NCBI RefSeq assembly: GCF_005795905.1
Contig: NZ_VAWE01000001.1
Location: 1,240,001 to 1,304,000 of the forward strand
Direction: 5' to 3'
DNA length: 64,000 nucleotides
DNA from: Streptomyces marianii
Lineage (GTDB): Bacteria > Actinomycetota > Actinomycetes > Streptomycetales > Streptomycetaceae
Shown in pieces: positions 25,438 to 32,917 of the stretch; the stretch's first letter is position 1; every line of letters begins with the position of its first letter. The position numbers and the translations under genes are program-made. The notes under the pieces are model-generated. The model was not told the origin of the DNA, did not search any database, and saw only the letters and a program-made list of their open reading frames with translations.

Positions 25438-27666
25438 ATGATCGGGCACGCTGTGGACCGCGTCGACGGGCCGCTCAAGGCGACCGGGCGAGCAGCCTAC
25501 GCGTACGAGCACTGGGAGGCCGGCCCGCCGCTCTACGGTTTCATCGTCGGGGCGACGATCGGCAAAGGCCGCATCACCCGGATCGACACCGAGGAGGCCG
25601 AGCGGGCACCCGGTGTGCATCTGGTGATGACCCATCTCAACGCCCCGGCGCAGGGCCCCCGCGACGAGTCCGTTCCCTTCGAGTACTGGCGTGCCCAGCC
25701 GGAGCTCACCGGCCCCGAGATCCACTACTACGGCGAACCGGTGGCGCTCGTCGTCGCCGGGACCCTCGAGCAGGCCCGGGCCGCGGCCGACCTCGTCGAG
25801 GTCGAGTACGGCACCGGGCGGGGGCGTTTCGACTTCGCCGAGTTCGAGGACGACGTCTACATCCCGAAGGTGGTCAACGCCGGTATCCCCACCGACACCG
25901 AGGTGGGCGACTTCGACGCCGGATTCGACGACGCGGAGGTCAAGGTCGACCAGCAGTACACGACGCCCTACGAGTTCTCGCTGCCGATAGAGCCGAACGC
26001 GTGTCTGGCGGAACCGCGCGGCGAGGACCTGGTCCTCTACGTCAGCTCCCAGATCGTCAACGCGGCGCAGGTCTCGGTCGCCACGACGCTCCTGATGGAC
26101 CCCGAGCGGGTCCACGCCGTCGCCCCCTTCGTCGGCGGGGGGTTCGGCTCGAAACTGGGCATCCACTCGGAGACGATCCTGGCGGCGCTCGCCGCCCGCA
26201 CGCTGAGCCGACCGGTGAAGGTCGCGATGACCCGCCAGCAGGTCTTCCAACTCGTCGGCATGCGCCCCACATCGCGCCAGCGGGTCCGGCTGGGCGCGGA
26301 GCGCGACGGGCGGCTGACGGCGATCGCCCACGACGTCACGATGCACACCAACCCCGACGTCGAGTACGCCGAGCAGACCGCCGCCACCACCCGCAGCCTG
26401 TATGCCGCGCCCCACCGGTTGACCAGCCACCGGCTGGCGGCGCTCGACCTGCCGCGCGGGACGGACGTTCGCGCGCCGGGCGAGGCGCCGGGCATGCTGG
26501 CGGTCGAGTCGGCGATGGACGAGCTGGCGCACTCGCTCGGCCTGGACCCGGTCGAGCTGCGGATCCGCAACGAGCCCACCGTCGACCCCGAGCGGAACGT
26601 GCCGTACAGCGAACGGCGGCTGGTCGACTGCCTGCGCGAAGGCGCCCACCGGTTCGGGTGGGAGCACCGCCCGGTCACGCCTGCGAGTCTGCGCGACGGA
26701 CGGTGGCTGGTCGGGTACGGCATGTCGGCGGCCATCCGCGGGCACTTCCAGGGGCCGACGACGGTGCGCGTGCGGCTGGAGGCGGACGGCACCGCCGTCG
26801 TCCGGACGGACATGACCGACATCGGCACGGGCACGTACACCATCCTCACCCAGGTCGCGGCCGAGGGACTCGGACTCCCGCTCGAACGGGTGCGGATCGA
26901 GCTCGGGCTCTCCGACTTCCCCACCAGTTGGGGCTCCGGAGGCTCGTGGGGCGCCGCCAACTCGTGCACCGCGACCCACCGGGCGTGCCTGGCCCTGCGC
27001 GCGAAGTTGCTGGAAGCGGCCTGTGGCGACGCACGCTCTCCGCTGCACGGACTGGACCCGGCAGACGCGGTCTTCTCCGACGGAAGCGTCGGCATCGGCG
27101 GCGCGTCCGAGACCCTGGAAGGGATCGTCGCGCGCAGCCTTCCCGGCGGTGTGGAGGCCGAGGGCCAGGTCCGCTACATGGGCGATGAACCGAACTACTC
27201 CGACTACTCGATCAACACCTACGGGGCCCATTTCGCGGAGGTGGGCGTCGACGCGGACACGGCCGAGATCCGTCTGCGGCGGATGCTCGGTGTGTTCTCC
27301 GTGGGGCGGGTGCTCAACCCGAAGACGACCCGCTCGCAGCTGATCGGCGGCATGATCTGGGGTGTCGGCGCGGCCCTCCAGGAGGAAGCTGTCATCGACC
27401 GGCGATCCGGCGCCTTCGTCAACCGGGATTTCGCGGGCTACCTGGTTCCGGTGCACGCCGACATCACCGACGTCGACGCCGTCGTCCTGGACGGCTACGA
27501 CGACAAGGCCAACGTCCTGGGCGCGAAGGGCGTCGGTGAGCTGGGCATCTGCGGTGCCGGTGCGTCCGTCGCGAACGCGGTGTTCAACGCCACCGGTGTG
27601 CGGGTGCGCGACTTCCCCGTCACCATCGAGAAGGTGCTGCCCGGGCTGCCGCCGATGGCAGCCTGA
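25438..27666 (+). CDS. paoC: aldehyde oxidoreductase molybdenum cofactor-binding subunit (PaoC-like)
   Basis: 742-aa catalytic subunit of the xanthine oxidase family. Residues 1-130 form the hammerhead domain (DGPLKATGRAAYAYE). Mo-cofactor contacts include VGGGFGSKLG, MTDIGTGTYTILTQVAAE and GSGGSWGAANS. The base Glu of the active site is Glu701 in GAKGVGELGICGAG. The enzyme oxidises aldehydes to acids with water as oxygen source. ATG follows GGAGGAGG. No XdhC-type Mo-cofactor chaperone gene (PaoD) follows, although it often does in other bacteria; it must act from elsewhere or be dispensable. Confidence 0.92.
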   Translation: MIGHAVDRVDGPLKATGRAAYAYEHWEAGPPLYGFIVGATIGKGRITRIDTEEAERAPGVHLVMTHLNAPAQGPRDESVPFEYWRAQPELTGPEIHYYGEPVALVVAGTLEQARAAADLVEVEYGTGRGRFDFAEFEDDVYIPKVVNAGIPTDTEVGDFDAGFDDAEVKVDQQYTTPYEFSLPIEPNACLAEPRGEDLVLYVSSQIVNAAQVSVATTLLMDPERVHAVAPFVGGGFGSKLGIHSETILAALAARTLSRPVKVAMTRQQVFQLVGMRPTSRQRVRLGAERDGRLTAIAHDVTMHTNPDVEYAEQTAATTRSLYAAPHRLTSHRLAALDLPRGTDVRAPGEAPGMLAVESAMDELAHSLGLDPVELRIRNEPTVDPERNVPYSERRLVDCLREGAHRFGWEHRPVTPASLRDGRWLVGYGMSAAIRGHFQGPTTVRVRLEADGTAVVRTDMTDIGTGTYTILTQVAAEGLGLPLERVRIELGLSDFPTSWGSGGSWGAANSCTATHRACLALRAKLLEAACGDARSPLHGLDPADAVFSDGSVGIGGASETLEGIVARSLPGGVEAEGQVRYMGDEPNYSDYSINTYGAHFAEVGVDADTAEIRLRRMLGVFSVGRVLNPKTTRSQLIGGMIWGVGAALQEEAVIDRRSGAFVNRDFAGYLVPVHADITDVDAVVLDGYDDKANVLGAKGVGELGICGAGASVANAVFNATGVRVRDFPVTIEKVLPGLPPMAA

Positions 27667-27801
27667 AGGGGTTCCCCCGTCGCCGGGCGGTGAACGGCGC
27701 CCCGCGGACCGGTCCGTCAGCGCCGGGTGGTCCCCCATGCCGACCTTGTGTCGGGCCGTGGCCGCCGGCTCTCGTATCTCCCGCCTGCCGGCCGGAGAAG
27801 A

Positions 27802-27848
27802 GGCGGCCGCCGGGGAAGGTGCCCGGCCCGGCCGTCGCCCCGGCCGCC
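27802..27848 (+). terminator. possible terminator of the aldehyde oxidase operon
   Basis: GGCGGCCG...GGGG at 27802-27815 pairs with CCCCGGCCGCC at 27838-27848, with a 2-nt bulge on the left arm, followed by a pyrimidine-rich CTCTCCTCG. It lies between convergent genes and could serve both. Confidence 0.35.
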
Positions 27849-27893
27849 CTCTCCTCGCCCGTCTCCCCCACGCTCCGCGCGGGCGACCGCAGG

Positions 27894-29564
27894 TCAGTCC
27901 CTCAGCCCGGTCGTCGCCGCGGCGGCAAGGGCGATCACCGCACTTCGCGTCCAGGAGTACTGGGCCCTGCGGCGTGCCGTCCGGTCGTCGAAGGCCGGAT
28001 AGCCGAAGGCTCCGCCGGTGTTCTGCTGGGCGATCAGGAAGGACAGGGCGTCCCGGGTGATGCGGTGGTGGCCCCAGCCCTCCTGGATGAGGGTGCGGAG
28101 CGTCCCCGCCATCTGCCCCAGGTGGTAGGTCTCCCGGGCTTCGCACAGGGAGACGGCGGCGTGGAGAGGATAGAGGTGCCGTTCTCGGCGCGTGGTCTGC
28201 CGGGGAATCGACGAGGCGGCGGACCGGCTGAGGACGCCGAGGCTGATCAGCCGGTGCACTCCGCCGGCGGTGTCGGCGGGGATGCTCTCGAGGGAGGCGA
28301 TCGCGTCGGCGGTGGCTTTGAGGTGTTCGTCCAGGGAGGGGCAGTGGACCTCCGCCTGCCGGAGCGCCAGGGCGAACGCTCCTGCGATCTCCATCCCCTG
28401 CTCCTGCCAGAAGGCCGGGGCGGCGTCCGCGAGGTGCGCCGCGTAGCACTCGAGTGAGGGTCGGGCGAGGTCGTGTTCCCGGATCGCGGACGCGCCGACG
28501 GCCGCGGCGGTGACCCCGGCGAGGCCGGAGCGGTGGTCCTGCTCCGGAACCGCGTCGCACAGCCACATCACCGCGCGCCTCAGGGGTGTCCGCAGGCAGA
28601 CGTCCTCGGCAGGCGGAGTCGGGGGCGGCTGGCTGCGGCGCCGCGGACTGCGCTCGAGCAGACCGGCCAGCGCGGCGACGATGGTGGTGTGGTACCCCTC
28701 GGCCCAGTGCCGGAAGTCGCCGTCCCCGGCGTCGGCTCCGGGGTGGAGCACGCCTTCGGGGCCGTTCACGCGACCGTTCCCGTCCTGGACCGACTCCAGG
28801 AAGGCCCAGGCGCGGTCCGCCGCGTAGGAGTCGGTGACGCCGAGGCAGTACAGGCAGCACAACAGCTCCCCGACCAGGTCGGCGTTGGCGCGTGCCTCGG
28901 CCAGGACGAGGAGGGCTTCGAGGAGTTCGACGCCCTCACCGGGCCGGAACCCGCGAGGCCATGCCGGGTCGCGCAGGCCGAAGTCGGTGACGTAGAAGAT
29001 GGTGTGGGTGATGGCGTAGACGTCTCGATCGGCCAGCTTCAGCACGTTCGGGCGCCGGCACAGGAGCGAGAACGGCAGAACATCGTCCATCGGGGACAGG
29101 TCGTGCTCGATTCCGCACAGGTACAGGGTGTGGAGCAGGTCCAGCTGCCGATACGGAACTCGCTCGAAAGCCGCCGCGTACCCGCCTTCCACGGCCTGCC
29201 GGATGATGCGCTCGAACTCCGGGGCGTCGCGGCCGCACAGCCGCAGCGCCGCGTACGTGCCGGCGTACAGCAGCAGGGCGCTCTCGTCCCGCGCGATCAT
29301 CTCCCGATAGGAGGGCTCCCGGGCCACGTCCTCGACCTGCTCGAGAATGGACGCGTAGTCGTCCGTGAGCGGCGAGTCGTCGAGCCGGGCTCGCAGTCCC
29401 GCCAGAAACGCCGTCTCGATCAGCGCCTTGCGGGTGAAGAGCACACTGTCAGGCCGGGCGCTGCGCGGGTCCAGCAGGGCCCGGCGCGCAGCGAGCCAGG
29501 CGACCGCCCGGTCCTCCACCGCGCGCCTTCGAGACGACCGGACGCCGGGCTGTTCTGCTCTCAC
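27894..29564 (-). CDS. DUF6895-like large protein of unknown function
   Basis: 556-aa, probably soluble and mostly alpha-helical protein. It looks like an alpha/alpha repeat fold: repeated motifs of the type FLI/LLxxxQ, with LPFSLLCRRPNVLKLADRDVY, THTIFYVTDFG and a final LSFLIAQQNTGGAFGYPAFDDRTA. The last resembles the QxxxGxxGY repeats of terpenoid-cyclase-like (prenyltransferase/squalene-hopene) barrels, but no DxDD motif is visible. The THTIFYVTDFG segment recalls DUF6895 proteins often found in actinobacterial natural-product loci (from memory, not searched). GTG 29564 has GGGAGG with good spacing; ATG 29585 lacks one. It follows the 68-aa gene by 35 bp. Catalytic role not established. 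Confidence 0.6.
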   Translation of the reverse strand: MRAEQPGVRSSRRRAVEDRAVAWLAARRALLDPRSARPDSVLFTRKALIETAFLAGLRARLDDSPLTDDYASILEQVEDVAREPSYREMIARDESALLLYAGTYAALRLCGRDAPEFERIIRQAVEGGYAAAFERVPYRQLDLLHTLYLCGIEHDLSPMDDVLPFSLLCRRPNVLKLADRDVYAITHTIFYVTDFGLRDPAWPRGFRPGEGVELLEALLVLAEARANADLVGELLCCLYCLGVTDSYAADRAWAFLESVQDGNGRVNGPEGVLHPGADAGDGDFRHWAEGYHTTIVAALAGLLERSPRRRSQPPPTPPAEDVCLRTPLRRAVMWLCDAVPEQDHRSGLAGVTAAAVGASAIREHDLARPSLECYAAHLADAAPAFWQEQGMEIAGAFALALRQAEVHCPSLDEHLKATADAIASLESIPADTAGGVHRLISLGVLSRSAASSIPRQTTRRERHLYPLHAAVSLCEARETYHLGQMAGTLRTLIQEGWGHHRITRDALSFLIAQQNTGGAFGYPAFDDRTARRRAQYSWTRSAVIALAAAATTGLRD

Positions 29565-29599
29565 CGTGGTCCTCCCGGCAGTCATCTTGCGTGGTTCGA

Positions 29600-29806
29600 T
29601 CAGCTGTCAGTGGGCGCCGCGGCGTCCGCTACTTCGTTGGCGACGACCAGGACGTAGCGTTCCCAGGCCAGTACATAGCCCGCGACATCGTCCAGCTGGC
29701 TGACCTGGCCGACCACACGCTCCAGCGGAACGCTGAGATCGACCAGTCCACTGGTCCTGAGGAAATCCAGCGCTTTGCGCGCATCGACCGACGGTGGACA
29801 GGACAT
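29600..29806 (-). CDS. small acidic protein upstream of the DUF6895-like gene
   Basis: 68-aa protein starting MSCPPSVDARKAL and ending AAAPTDS. The ATG has a strong AGGGAGG 7 nt upstream, which decides the start. It appears helical and acidic (DLSVPLERVVGQVSQLDD), with two hydrophobic turns (YVLAWERYVLVVANEV) but no transmembrane segment. It shares a transcript with the large gene behind it. It could be a partner subunit or a carrier-like or precursor peptide. One Cys (residue 3) only and no known leader motif was recognised, so no function is assigned. Confidence 0.6.
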   Translation of the reverse strand: MSCPPSVDARKALDFLRTSGLVDLSVPLERVVGQVSQLDDVAGYVLAWERYVLVVANEVADAAAPTDS

Positions 29807-30045
29807 GACGCACCTCCCTTTCGGAGTCCAGCATTTCCCGTCCACTATCTGCCCAACGGGCATGGCAGCGGAATATGCGTACGGTAACTCATACAGTCAT
29901 ATCTCCCCAATTGCGCGGACGGATCGGGAGTTTGACGGCACCTCGACGCGTCACCGCGCCAAGCGACCATGACTTCGTACGCCGGCTCCCCGCACACCAC
30001 CGCGTCGCCGTGTGATCTTCCCGCGGGACCGGGTAGTCGGGCCCG

Positions 30046-30315
30046 ATGTTCAAGCATCGACGTGTACGGGTTGCGGCTGTCCTTCTGAGCGCCTGGGTGG
30101 TGCTGGCAGCAGTGGAGAGGTGGACGGAGAAGGCGTCGTGGTCCTCCGCGGTGTCGGCCGGGCTGCTGTGGTCGGGCGTGGTGGCGGGTGCCTGGTGGTT
30201 CGCCGAGTGGACGCAGGCCGGACGGTTCCGCCCGGGCGCCGCGGGCACCTCCGGCGGACACCGGAGGGAAGAGGAGCGGCAGTTGCCCGCGGACCGGACG
30301 CGCCGGAGCCGCTGA
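30046..30315 (+). CDS. possible small membrane protein
   Basis: 89-aa frame with two hydrophobic segments (VRVAAVLLSAWVVLAAV and SAVSAGLLWSGVVAGAWWFAEW) and a basic, disordered tail. The ATG lacks a clear Shine-Dalgarno sequence. Codon bias is Streptomyces-like and no family is recognised. It is divergent from the 68-aa gene. Confidence 0.4.
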   Translation: MFKHRRVRVAAVLLSAWVVLAAVERWTEKASWSSAVSAGLLWSGVVAGAWWFAEWTQAGRFRPGAAGTSGGHRREEERQLPADRTRRSR

Positions 30316-30879
30316 CATTGGGGGAACCCGGGCTCACGGGGCGTGGCCGCCGTGGGCGCGGGTGCGCGACGCACCAGAGATGGAACGGGGAGCGGATCCG
30401 ACGGTCCGGCTCCCACGGCACCTCCCGGACGGCCGATGCATGGTGCGGACCCGGGCACCCTCCTCGCGCGCCTCGAGCGGTGCCGCCGGCCCCGCGGTCG
30501 TGTCGGGACCGTCCGAAGGAACACGGAACGGTGCGGGTCGCCGGCGGGGATCCAGGGCGGCCGGTCGCACGTCAGCGGTGGACGGCGAGGGTCGGCCGAA
30601 CCGTCCTTCGCCGCCTCGGCGTCGGGCCGCCGTGGCAGCAGCGGCCGCGCGCCCGCCCTGCCGGCCGGAGAACGGCCGGCCGCCGAGGAAGCCGCCTTCC
30701 GGGGAGCGGTCGCCGCGGGCTCCGCCGTCCTACGGCCCGCGACCTCCGCGCCGCGAACGGACCGGGAATCGGGCTGCCGGAGGTGTCGGGGCCGCGCCCC
30801 GGCGGCGGTCGGAACGGCGAACGGGTGATCTTCAGGGCGGGCGGTCTGCCTCGCGGGGGCAGCGGTTACGCGTGGCGAC
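30316..30879. other. intergenic region before the PepSY lipoprotein
   Basis: 564 bp. It contains a hairpin CCGGCCG-GAGAA-CGGCCGG near 30660 that might end the upstream transcript. Frames here are arginine-rich and not gene-like. Confidence 0.35.
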
Positions 30880-31590
30880 ATGAACGAATCGCTGCATGCT
30901 CTCCGTCTGCGTTCCGCCCTGCCAGCATGTCTCATGGTCTGCTCCGCCCTGCTCGTGACCGGCTGCGGCAGCGACGCGGGCACCAAGGGTCCGGCGGCCG
31001 TCGCCACCCCGGCGGCTCCGACCGGCGTCGGCCCCACCGGTTCACCGGACCCCACGGACACCGGGGCCCGTCTCACCGACGACCAGGTCGCGCGCATGTC
31101 GCTGGTGCAGGCGGCCAAGGTCCCGTGGGACGGGGCAGCCGACACAGCCGTCGGCACCGTCGCCGGGAGCAAGCTGGTCGGGATCGAGCTGCGGCGTTAC
31201 AAGGGCGGCGCCACCGCCTCACCCGTACCGAGCCCCGGCAGCCCCGAGTGGACCGCCGAGGTGGCCGGCCAGAACGGCATGGTCCACCGGGTCCTCGTGG
31301 ACGGCGTTTCCGGCACGGTGCTGCGGTCCCGGCCGGAGACCGATCAGGACGCGGACGACATGCGTGAGCTCACCGACCGCCTGACCAGGGCTCAGGTGTC
31401 GCCGGAGCAGGCGGTGAAGACGGCCACGGAGAGGAAGCAGGGAACCGTCACCGAAGTCCACCTGGGCGACGAGGACCACACGCTCGTGTGGTCGGTGGAC
31501 GTCGTCAAACGGCAGGACTGGAGCAAGACGGCCTTCGACATCGACGCCGCCACCGGCGAGGTCCTGCGCGAGCAGGTGTACAAGGGCTGA
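30880..31590 (+). CDS. PepSY-domain lipoprotein
   Basis: 236-aa lipoprotein. The signal peptide ends in the lipobox LVTGC (lipid on the Cys at about residue 29), followed by a Gly/Pro/Thr-rich tether. Two PepSY repeats follow: about 65-150 (LVQAAKVPWDGAADTAVGTVAG, WTAEVAGQNGMVHRVLVDGVSG) and about 165-236 (VSPEQAVKTATERKQGTVTEV, LVWSVDVVKRQDWSKTAFDIDAATGEVL). PepSY domains are thought to bind peptides or inhibit proteases outside the cell. The ATG lacks a strong ribosome site. Confidence 0.85.
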   Translation: MNESLHALRLRSALPACLMVCSALLVTGCGSDAGTKGPAAVATPAAPTGVGPTGSPDPTDTGARLTDDQVARMSLVQAAKVPWDGAADTAVGTVAGSKLVGIELRRYKGGATASPVPSPGSPEWTAEVAGQNGMVHRVLVDGVSGTVLRSRPETDQDADDMRELTDRLTRAQVSPEQAVKTATERKQGTVTEVHLGDEDHTLVWSVDVVKRQDWSKTAFDIDAATGEVLREQVYKG

Positions 31591-31645
31591 CCCTCCCCGC
31601 GGGCCGGGGCACTCGGCGTCCGATCGGCTCCGGGCGGGGTGATCA

Positions 31646-31735
31646 CCGGAGCCGGTCGCGCCCGCCCGGCGCCGATCCGGACCGCGCCGCCCGGAGCCGG
31701 TCGAACGCCCCCGGCGCCGATCCGGACCGCGCCGG
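31646..31735. repeat. tandem duplication of a 45-bp unit
   Basis: Two adjacent 45-bp copies (31646-31690 and 31691-31735). Both begin CCGGAGCCGGTCG and contain GGCGCCGATCCGGACCGCG; they differ at about four positions in the middle. Non-coding, between the lipoprotein and the MoxR gene. Confidence 0.85.
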
Positions 31736-31790
31736 GCGCACCGCCGCACGGGGCGATAAACCGGCTGCGCCGAGAGGTCCGGAACGTCCA

Positions 31791-31815
31791 GACTGTTCGG
31801 ACGCATCGAACAGTC
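31791..31815 (+). promoter_or_regulatory. inverted repeat upstream of the MoxR-VWA operon
   Basis: GACTGTTCG, 7-nt spacer GACGCAT, CGAACAGTC: perfect 9-bp arms 40 bp upstream of the GTG start; pairing extends outward with one mismatch (CC/GG). It is a good operator candidate. As RNA it would be a leader hairpin. Confidence 0.55.
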
Positions 31816-31855
31816 CGGGCGCACCGGACCTCGCCTCGTCCCAGGAGTCCTCAGC

Positions 31856-32917
31856 GTGCAGGCAGCCGTCACCGTCACGCCCGCCCGTGTCCCCGAGCTG
31901 CTGCTCGGCCTCGCCACGGTGCGCCCCGTCTTCCTGTGGGGTGCCCCCGGCATCGGCAAGTCGTCCCTCGTGCGGAACTTCGCCGAGTCCCTCGGCCTCG
32001 AGTGCGTCAGCCTCCTCGGCACCCAGCTCGCGCCCGAGGACCTCATCGGCGTCCCGCAGATCCGCGACGGGAGGTCCGTCTTCTGCCCGCCGGAAGCCAT
32101 CGCGCGGGACGAACCGTACTGCCTGTTCCTCGACGAGCTGAACGCCGCGACCCCCGATGTGCAGAAGGCCTTCTACTCCCTGATCCTCGACCGGCGCATC
32201 GGAACCTACGAACTCCCCGAGGGCTCCGTCGTCATCGGCGCCGGCAACCGCGCCACCGACAACGCGCTGGCCCGGCCCGTCGCCTCCGCCCTGGTCAACC
32301 GCCTCACTCATGTCCATCTGCGCGCCTCCGCCACGGACTGGCTCGTATGGGCGGGCGAGAACGGGATCCACCCGTGGGTCGTCGACTACGTCAGCGACCG
32401 GCCCGACCACCTCTGGTCGCAGCCGCCGAAGACGGAGGAGCCCTTCTCCACCCCCCGCTCGTGGCACATGCTCTCCGACGCCCTGCACTCCTTCGGTCCG
32501 ACGCTCGACGAGGAGACGCTCAGGATCGTCGCGCACGGCACACTCACCCCCGCGCACGCCGTGTCCTTCTGCGGCTACGCGAAGATCGTGCGGCACGCGT
32601 ACGGCATCGACGCCATCGTCAAGGGCGACGCGTCCTGGCCGAACCGCATCGAGGACCGCGACCTGCTCTACTACCTCGCCGACGCCTTCCGGGGCCGGCT
32701 GGTCAAGGAACTCCCCGCCGCCAAGGACCAGATCCCGCCCGCTCTGCGGCAGACCGCGCACCGCGCCAAGGCGCTGCTCGTCCAGCTCGCCGAGATCTCC
32801 GTCGAGGTCGCCCAGACCGTCATCCGGGACGACGAGGACGGCCAGCCCGTGCTGCCCGCCTGGTTCCTCGTCGAGGCCGCCCGCGACATGCCGCGGCTGG
32901 TCGAGGCCCGCCGGTGA
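31856..32917 (+). CDS. MoxR-like AAA+ ATPase
   Basis: 353-aa AAA+ ATPase of the MoxR class, which acts as a chaperone with von Willebrand A-domain partners. Walker A is GAPGIGKSS at 29-37, Walker B CLFLDELN at 89-96, sensor 1 lies in VVIGAGNRATDNA, and an arginine-finger region follows (ALVNRLTHVHL). GTG follows AGGAG. Its stop overlaps the GTG of the next gene, so the two are coupled. Confidence 0.9.
   Translation: MQAAVTVTPARVPELLLGLATVRPVFLWGAPGIGKSSLVRNFAESLGLECVSLLGTQLAPEDLIGVPQIRDGRSVFCPPEAIARDEPYCLFLDELNAATPDVQKAFYSLILDRRIGTYELPEGSVVIGAGNRATDNALARPVASALVNRLTHVHLRASATDWLVWAGENGIHPWVVDYVSDRPDHLWSQPPKTEEPFSTPRSWHMLSDALHSFGPTLDEETLRIVAHGTLTPAHAVSFCGYAKIVRHAYGIDAIVKGDASWPNRIEDRDLLYYLADAFRGRLVKELPAAKDQIPPALRQTAHRAKALLVQLAEISVEVAQTVIRDDEDGQPVLPAWFLVEAARDMPRLVEARR

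Noticed and set aside
25246..28860. 1,204-codon frame antisense to the aldehyde oxidase operon.
   Set aside because: Spans antisense of paoC and part of the opposite gene; no domain; high GC suppresses stops on the reverse strand.
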